Of a stretch of 27,879 bases of DNA, positions 23,452 through 27,879 are shown piece after piece. A program made the position numbers and the translations under genes. The notes under the pieces were generated by a model. The model was not told where the DNA came from. It saw nothing but the letters and a program-made list of their open reading frames with translations, and did no database searches. Source of the stretch: DATBDM01 sp036269915 (GTDB taxonomy: Bacteria > Actinomycetota > Thermoleophilia > Solirubrobacterales > Solirubrobacteraceae); assembly GCA_036269915.1 (NCBI GenBank), contig DATBDM010000139.1, forward strand, positions 1-27,879. Direction: 5' to 3'. Positions within the stretch are counted from its first letter, which is position 1; every line of letters starts with the position of its first letter.

Positions 23452-24986
23452 TGCGACAGCTCACGAGCCTGGATGCGCAGTTCCTCGGTGTCGAGACGGC
23501 ACGGACCTTCGGGCACGTCGGCTCGTTCGCGGTCTACGACCCGTCGACCGCGCCCGGCGGGACGCTCGAGGTCAAGGACCTCTGCCGGCTGGTCGACGAG
23601 CGGATCCACCTGCTGCCGCCGTTCCGCTGGCGGCTCGTCGAGGTGCCGCTCGGGCTGGACCTGCCCTACTGGGTCGAGGACCCGGACTTCGACCTCGACT
23701 TCCACATCCGCGAGTCGGCCGTGCCGTCGCCGGGGGACGAGCGCCAGGTCGCGGAGACCGTCGCGCGGATCTTCGCCCGGCCGCTCGACCGGGCGCGCCC
23801 GCTGTGGGAGCTCTACCTGATCCGCGGGCTGCCGGACGGCAAGGTCGGGCTGCTCACCAAGGTCCATCACGCGGTCGTCGACGGCGTGTCGGGCAACGAG
23901 ATCCTCTCCGTGCTGCTCGATCCCTCGCCCGAGGGCCGCGAGCTGCCGCCGAAGCCCGAGCTGTCGGGCGAACGGGTGCCGAGCGACCTGGAGATGCTCG
24001 GGCGTGGGCTGCTCGGCCTGCCGCGCCAGCCCGTGCGGGCGCTGCGCTCGCTGCCGACGACGCTGCCGGCGCTGACCGAGATCCCGGGCGCGAACGCGTT
24101 CCCGCTGGTCCCGCGGCTGTCGCAGGGGCTCTCGAAGCTGCGCGAGCTCGGCGGCGCGCCCGCCGCCGGGTCGGAGATCCTCGAGATCACGACCGCGCGG
24201 CCGCCGAAGACCAGCTTCAACGGGCGCATCGGCCCGCATCGGCGCTTCGCCTACGGCGACCTCTCGCTCGATCGCGTCAAGGCGCTCAAGTCCGAGCTCG
24301 GGGTCACCGTCAACGACGTCGTCGTCGCGCTGTGCGCGTCATCGGTCCGGCAGTGGCTGCTCGAGCGCGACGAGCTGCCGGCCAAGCCGTTGGTGGCGAT
24401 GGTCCCCGTGTCCGTGCGCAAGGCCGACGAGAAGGGCGAGTTCGGCAACCGGATCTCGGCGATGATCGTCCCGATCGCGACCAACGTCGCCGATCCGCTC
24501 AAGCGGCTGCAGCGCACCCACTCGCTGCTGAAGGCGGCCAAGCTCAACTTCGCCGCACTGCCCGCATCGCTGCTCACCGACGCGACCGCGTTCATCCCCC
24601 CGGCCGTCGCCGCCCGGGCCGCACGGATGACGGTCGAGCTGCTCGGGCGCACCCGCCCGCCGCTGAACCTCGTGATCTCGAACGTCCCCGGGCCGCGCAC
24701 CCCGCTGTTCCTCGCGGGCGCGAAGCTCGAGTCGCTGGTGCCGGTCTCGGTCGTCATCGACGGCGTGGGGCTGAACATGACCGTGATGAGCTACCGCGAC
24801 CGGATGGACTTCGGGATCGTCTCCGACCGCGACCAGATCGACGACGTGTGGCCGCTGATGCGCGGCGCCGCGGCGGCATTGGACGAGTTCGAGCACGCCG
24901 TCGCCGGCGGCAAGGTCAAGCCGCGCCCGAAGAAGCGCCCCAATTCGAATGCGCGCGGCGGGCGTGGGGTACGCTCGCCGGCATGA
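23451..24986 (+). CDS. Wax ester synthase/diacylglycerol acyltransferase (WS/DGAT)
   Basis: Encodes 511 aa. These enzymes make triacylglycerol or wax esters from acyl-CoA and are the storage-lipid synthases of actinobacteria. The start MRQLTSLDAQFLGVETA is typical, PLWELYLIRGL (117-127) leads to the catalytic HHAVVDG (H139, H140, D144), followed by GVTVNDVVVALC, the NRISAMIVP region, and ISNVPGPRTPLFLAGA near residue 405-420. The C-terminal 25 residues are basic and poorly conserved. The gene begins 31 bp after gltD, so it may be read through from it, but no functional link is known. Its end overlaps the next gene as ATGA. Confidence 0.93.
   Translation: MRQLTSLDAQFLGVETARTFGHVGSFAVYDPSTAPGGTLEVKDLCRLVDERIHLLPPFRWRLVEVPLGLDLPYWVEDPDFDLDFHIRESAVPSPGDERQVAETVARIFARPLDRARPLWELYLIRGLPDGKVGLLTKVHHAVVDGVSGNEILSVLLDPSPEGRELPPKPELSGERVPSDLEMLGRGLLGLPRQPVRALRSLPTTLPALTEIPGANAFPLVPRLSQGLSKLRELGGAPAAGSEILEITTARPPKTSFNGRIGPHRRFAYGDLSLDRVKALKSELGVTVNDVVVALCASSVRQWLLERDELPAKPLVAMVPVSVRKADEKGEFGNRISAMIVPIATNVADPLKRLQRTHSLLKAAKLNFAALPASLLTDATAFIPPAVAARAARMTVELLGRTRPPLNLVISNVPGPRTPLFLAGAKLESLVPVSVVIDGVGLNMTVMSYRDRMDFGIVSDRDQIDDVWPLMRGAAAALDEFEHAVAGGKVKPRPKKRPNSNARGGRGVRSPA
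24970..24975 (+). promoter_or_regulatory. -10-like box (TACGCT) inside the WS/DGAT 3' end
   Basis: TACGCT ends 7 nt before ATG 24983. It could give the GlsB-like gene its own leaderless transcript besides read-through from the upstream gene. Confidence 0.35.
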
Positions 24987-25306
24987 GCTGGCTCGTCTAC
25001 CTGATCTCCCTCGCCGTCGTCGGATTGATCACGGGCGCGCTCGCGCGCCTCGCCCTGCCGGGCCGCGACCCGATGTCGCTGTTCCAGACGATGCTGGTCG
25101 GCATCGCCGGCGCGTTCATCGCGGGCCTGATCGTCTACATCATCTCCGGCGGCCGCTACTACGGCGCGGGGTGGTTCATCTCGTTCGTCTGCTCGGTCGG
25201 GATCGTCTACTTCATCCGCCGCCGGCGCGGCGGGGGCCTGACCGACCCGGGCTACGGCAACGACCCGGGCACCTTCGGGTCGCGGTCCTCGCACCGGCGC
25301 TTCTAG
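24983..25306 (+). CDS. GlsB/YeaQ/YmgE-family stress-response membrane protein
   Basis: Encodes 107 aa with three hydrophobic segments (about 3-23, 34-54, 63-78) and repeated glycines, as in GlsB/YeaQ/YmgE (formerly 'transglycosylase-associated') proteins: LISLAVVGLITGALARLALPG, then LVGIAGAFIAGLIVYII and FISFVCSVGIVYFIRRR. The C-terminal 25 residues are polar and positively charged. The role in the family is a poorly defined general stress response. ATG 24983 overlaps the WS/DGAT stop (ATGA), suggesting coupling, with a possible private promoter at 24970. The 58-bp gap to the convergent gene shows no strong hairpin. Confidence 0.82.
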   Translation: MSWLVYLISLAVVGLITGALARLALPGRDPMSLFQTMLVGIAGAFIAGLIVYIISGGRYYGAGWFISFVCSVGIVYFIRRRRGGGLTDPGYGNDPGTFGSRSSHRRF

Positions 25307-25364
25307 GCCAGGCTGGGTAGGAAGGAGCGCGTTTCGGTGACGTGGCCGAACAACGTGCTCGGGA

Positions 25365-26513
25365 CTACAGCCGGCCCAGCGCCGCAACTGCGGCCAGCAG
25401 GCGCTCCGCATCGGCGGCGTCGTTGTAGTGCACGAAGCCGGCCCGCACCGCCCCTTGGGGGGCGAGGCCGAGGTGCGCCTCGAGCTCGTAGGCGTAGTAG
25501 TTGCCGTCCCAGACCGCGATCTGCTCCCCGGCCAGCGCGCGGGCGACCTCCGCGGAGGGGCGCCCGTCGACGGTGAACATCAGCGTCGGGGCCCGCCGCG
25601 CGGCGGTGCCGTGCAGCGTCACGTGGTCCATCGCGCGGAGCCCGTCGAGCGCGAGCGCCAGCAGCTCGTCCTCCGCGGCGCGCACCGCCGGCCAGTCGAG
25701 CGAGAGCAGGTAGTCCGCCGCGGCGCGCACGCCGGCCAGCGACTCGAACGGCAGCGTGCCGAGCTCGAAGCGATCCGGCACCTCGTCGGGTGACGGGCGC
25801 AGCTTGTCGGGCGCCATCGTCTCGAGCAGCTCGGGCGCGGCCATCAGGATCCCGATGTGCGGCCCGAACCACTTGTAGGCCGAGCAGGCGAGGACGTCGC
25901 AGCCGAGCGTCGCGAGGTCGAGCCGGAAGTGCGGGGAGGCGTGGACCGCGTCGACGTACACGCGCGCGCCCACGGCGTGCGCGGCAGCGACGATGCCCTC
26001 GAGATCGGGGACGGTCCCGACCGCGTTCGACGCGGCGGTGACCGCGACCCAGCGCGTGCGCTCGGATAGGACCGCCTCGACCGCCGAGGCCGGCAGCGCG
26101 AGCGAGCCGGCCTCCGGCTCGGCGAAGCGCACGGAGGCGCCGGCGCGCTCGGCGGCGATGATCCACGGGCTCACGTTCGCGTCGTGGTCGAGCCGCGTGC
26201 AGACGATCTCGTCGCCCGCCGACCACTCCTTCGCCGCGGTCGCGGCGAAGCGCATCGTCAGCGCGGTCATGCTCGGACCGAACACCACGCCCTGGGGCTC
26301 GGCGCCGAACAGCGTGGCGACCGCGATGCGCGTGGACGCGACCAGCTCGTCGGTCTGGTGCGCGGCGGCGAACGCGCCGTGGCTGTTCGCCCCGCGGCCC
26401 GAGCGCATCCACTCGGTCATCGCGTCGATCGCGACGTCGACCATCTGCGTCCCGGCCGGGCCGTCCAGCCGCGCCCAGCCGCCGTGCAGGCCGGGGAAGC
26501 GCTCGCGGTTCAC
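25365..26513 (-). CDS. Cysteine desulfurase-like aminotransferase class V protein
   Basis: Encodes 382 aa, a PLP fold-type I enzyme. Seen: FGPSMTALTMRFA, HDANVSPWI, VAVTAASNAVGTVPD, VYVDAVHASPH (PLP-contacting D188 and H191) and CSAYKWFGPH, where K214 is the Schiff-base lysine. It fits the 'cysteine desulfurase-like, VC1184' subgroup; a catalytic-Cys loop like that of IscS/SufS is not evident, so true desulfurase activity is doubtful. The GTG start at 26513 overlaps the Nudix stop as GTGA, indicating an operon. No Fe-S assembly genes are nearby, so the physiological substrate is unknown. Confidence 0.88.
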   Translation of the reverse strand: MNRERFPGLHGGWARLDGPAGTQMVDVAIDAMTEWMRSGRGANSHGAFAAAHQTDELVASTRIAVATLFGAEPQGVVFGPSMTALTMRFAATAAKEWSAGDEIVCTRLDHDANVSPWIIAAERAGASVRFAEPEAGSLALPASAVEAVLSERTRWVAVTAASNAVGTVPDLEGIVAAAHAVGARVYVDAVHASPHFRLDLATLGCDVLACSAYKWFGPHIGILMAAPELLETMAPDKLRPSPDEVPDRFELGTLPFESLAGVRAAADYLLSLDWPAVRAAEDELLALALDGLRAMDHVTLHGTAARRAPTLMFTVDGRPSAEVARALAGEQIAVWDGNYYAYELEAHLGLAPQGAVRAGFVHYNDAADAERLLAAVAALGRL

Positions 26514-26914
26514 GCGCGCAGCGCGCGCGCGAGGGCGCGGTCGTGCTCGTAGCTCAGCAGGCTCTCGGCCTCGGCGGGCGTCACCCAGCGCATCTCGTCG
26601 ACCTCCTCGTTGGGCGCGAACGCGCCGGACTGCGGCTCCATCAGCCAGTAGCGCACGACCTTGCGCCCGCGCGGGACCCGGTAGGTCGTCGGCGGCAGCT
26701 CGTCGCCGAGCGCGCAGCGCAGGCCGATCTCCTCCTCGACCTCACGCAGCGCCGCCTGCTCCCACGTCTCGCCAGGGTCGAGCTTGCCCTTCGGGAACGA
26801 CCAGTCGTCGTAGCGCGGGCGGTGGCAGAGCGCGACGCGCGGCTCGCCGTCCTCGCGCCGCAGGACGACGCCTCCGGCGGCCTTGACGTCCGCGCTGTCG
26901 GGATCTGCCTCCAC
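26510..26914 (-). CDS. Nudix hydrolase
   Basis: Encodes 134 aa. The complete Nudix box runs from G43 (GKLDPGETWEQAALREVEEE, then IGL), fitting G-x5-E-x7-REUxEExGU, so metal-dependent pyrophosphohydrolase activity is expected. KAAGGVVLRR at the start and RYDDWSFPKGKLDPGE resemble the N-terminal part of actinobacterial MutT1-type proteins, which cleave oxidised nucleotides or dinucleoside polyphosphates, but the histidine phosphatase part of MutT1 is absent. Start GTG 26914 with GAGGA about 9 nt upstream. First gene of a two-gene operon with the PLP enzyme. The 63-bp gap to the divergent monooxygenase contains TTGACG (26942-26947), a possible -35 for the latter. Confidence 0.9.
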   Translation of the reverse strand: MEADPDSADVKAAGGVVLRREDGEPRVALCHRPRYDDWSFPKGKLDPGETWEQAALREVEEEIGLRCALGDELPPTTYRVPRGRKVVRYWLMEPQSGAFAPNEEVDEMRWVTPAEAESLLSYEHDRALARALRA

Positions 26915-26977
26915 GGCCGCGGATCCTCGCAGGCACAGAACTTGACGGAGGCGTCACCTTCATGGCAGCCTGCACGG

Positions 26978-27660
26978 ATGTCGACGCTTCCTCGCGTCTG
27001 CGTCATCGGCGCCGGCTCGTCCGGGATCGCCGCTGCGAAGGCGCTCCACACCGCAGGATTCGACTTCGACTGCTTCGACGCGTCCGATCGCGTCGGCGGC
27101 AACTGGGTGTTCAAGAACACCAACGGCATGTCGTCGTCGTACCGCTCGCTGCACATCAACACCTCGCGCGAGCGCATGGAGTACTCCGACTTCCCGATGC
27201 CGAAGTCCTATCCCGACTTCCCGCACCACACCCACATCGCGCGCTACTTCGACGACTACGTCGACCACTTCGGCTTCCGCGACCGGATCACGTTCCGCAC
27301 GCGGGTCGAGCGCGCCGAGCGCGGCGCCGACGGCACCTGGAGCGTGCAGCTCGACAGCGGCGAGACGCGCCGCTACGACGCGCTGCTCGTCGCCAACGGG
27401 CACCACTGGGACCCGCGCTGGCCCGAGCCGGAGTTCCCCGGCTCCGACGTCTTCGCGGGCGAGCAACTGCACTCCCATCACTACCGGGGCGAGGATCCGG
27501 AGCAGTTCCGCGACAAGCACGTGGTCGTGCTGGCATGGGCAACTCGGCCATGGACATCGCGGTCGAGGCGTCGTTCACCGCCGCGTCGGTCCACCTGGCG
27601 GCGCGCCGTGGCGCCTGGGTGATCCCCAAGTACGTCTTCGGGCGCCCGCTCGACCAGATC
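26978..27660 (+). pseudogene. Flavin-containing monooxygenase, frameshifted and truncated
   Basis: From ATG 26978 the frame encodes a class B flavin monooxygenase start: VCVIGAGSSGIAAAKAL (FAD-binding Rossmann), RVGGNWVF, SLHINTSRERMEYSDFPMP and the FMO signature FAGEQLHSHHYR (F-x-G-x3-H-x3-Y). After Leu185 (27530-27532) the frame changes: the expected VVVLGMGNSAMDIAVE is found only if one G is added in the CTGGCATGG stretch. In the shifted frame NADPH-domain sequence continues to VIPKYVFGRPLDQI at 27660. There the expected C-terminal 200 or so residues are replaced by part of a second copy. A full enzyme would be about 450 aa. The missing G may be a real mutation or a base-call error. Confidence 0.8.
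27094..27262 (+). repeat. Direct repeat, copy 1 (monooxygenase N-terminal coding)
   Basis: Nearly identical to 27711-27879 at an offset of 617 bp, with about a dozen mismatches, all left of 27187. The last 76 bases (27187-27262) are identical to the final 76 bases of the window. Confidence 0.85.
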
Positions 27661-27879
27661 TCTACTCGCGCGGGGATCCCGTTCGACTGCATTGAGAAGT
27701 CCGACCAGGTTGGCGGCAACTGGGTGTTCGGCAATCGCAATGGGATGTCGTCGGCGTATCGCTCGCTGCACATCAACACCTCGCGCGAGCGGATGGAGTA
27801 CAGCGACTTCCCGATGCCGAAGTCCTATCCCGACTTCCCGCACCACACCCACATCGCGCGCTACTTCGACGACTACGTC
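27661..27879 (+). pseudogene. Second flavin monooxygenase copy, missing its N-terminus, cut by window end
   Basis: In frame with the shifted first copy, the sequence restarts at a position equal to residue 23 of the first protein: AGIPFDCIEKSDQVGGNWVF, then NRNGMSSAYRSLHIN and RERMEYSDFPMPKSYPDFP, to the end of the window. The Rossmann glycine motif of this copy is absent. It differs from copy one at several codons (for example GNRNG versus KNTNG), so it is a paralogue, not a simple re-read. Either a deletion fused two tandem paralogues or the assembly joined them wrongly. Confidence 0.75.
27711..27879 (+). repeat. Direct repeat, copy 2, ending at the window edge
   Basis: Copy of 27094-27262. 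The window stops inside the perfectly matching part (27804-27879), which is how contigs often end at an unresolved repeat. Confidence 0.85.

Noticed and set aside
20374..24239. Long minus-strand ORFs of 500 and 827 aa opposite gltB, gltD and the acyltransferase
   Set aside because: Antisense shadows across three well-supported genes, with no recognisable motifs.
25365..26513. Calling this gene iscS/sufS
   Set aside because: It lacks a clear catalytic-Cys loop and Fe-S neighbours; only the PLP lysine and general fold are supported.
1..27879. Biosynthetic gene cluster, CRISPR, defence island or mobile element
   Set aside because: No short regular repeats with spacers, no transposase, integrase, nuclease-helicase or toxin-antitoxin pairs, no NRPS/PKS. 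The quinone operon is the only specialised pathway seen.

Overview
This window looks like chromosomal DNA of a very GC-rich actinobacterium. Codons are strongly GC-ending, GTG/TTG starts are common, many genes have a TANNNT -10 box 6-8 nt before the start codon (leaderless-type transcription), and most neighbours overlap by 1-4 bases. The gene set (a Crp-like regulator without an obvious cAMP pocket, a stand-alone LigD-type polymerase, a PAS/GAF/SpoIIE phosphatase, a WS/DGAT acyltransferase) would suit Thermoleophilia/Solirubrobacterales, but that placement is inference. I see no rRNA, tRNA, CRISPR array, insertion sequence or phage gene.

Layout. 1-280: a terminator-like hairpin and a decayed cheB start. 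277-2368: a Crp-family regulator divergent from a LigD-type DNA-repair polymerase. 2277-5753 (minus): a transaldolase - transketolase - small membrane protein operon. 5855-6181: a small unknown gene with its own Shine-Dalgarno, a strong terminator hairpin and a cluster of TTGTC/GACAA repeats. 6191-7973 (minus): a two-gene operon encoding a plant VTE3-type quinone methyltransferase and a homogentisate phytyltransferase-like UbiA protein. 7972-8541: a conserved hypothetical protein. 8516-11052 (minus): a PAS-PAS-GAF-SpoIIE phosphatase coupled to a small UspA-like protein. 11117-12850: a secreted subtilase. 12961-17119: a small membrane protein, L-asparaginase, a phosphodiester glycosidase-like protein, a GT4 glycosyltransferase and a GNAT acetyltransferase. 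17302-23420: gltB-gltD (glutamate synthase). 23451-25306: a WS/DGAT acyltransferase overlapping a GlsB/YeaQ-type membrane protein. 25365-26914 (minus): a Nudix hydrolase coupled to a cysteine-desulfurase-like PLP enzyme. 26978-27879: a flavin monooxygenase gene broken by a frameshift and joined in frame to part of a second monooxygenase copy, where the window ends.

The most interesting system is the 6191-7973 operon. Its two products resemble two consecutive enzymes of tocopherol/plastoquinone synthesis: prenylation of homogentisate, then ring methylation of the prenylated benzoquinone. The methyltransferase matches the plant VTE3 type rather than a generic UbiE type. In a non-photosynthetic actinobacterium this suggests an undescribed prenyl-benzoquinone or tocochromanol-like pathway. 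No intergenic gap exceeds about 300 bases; the longest is the 182-base gltB upstream region, described below.
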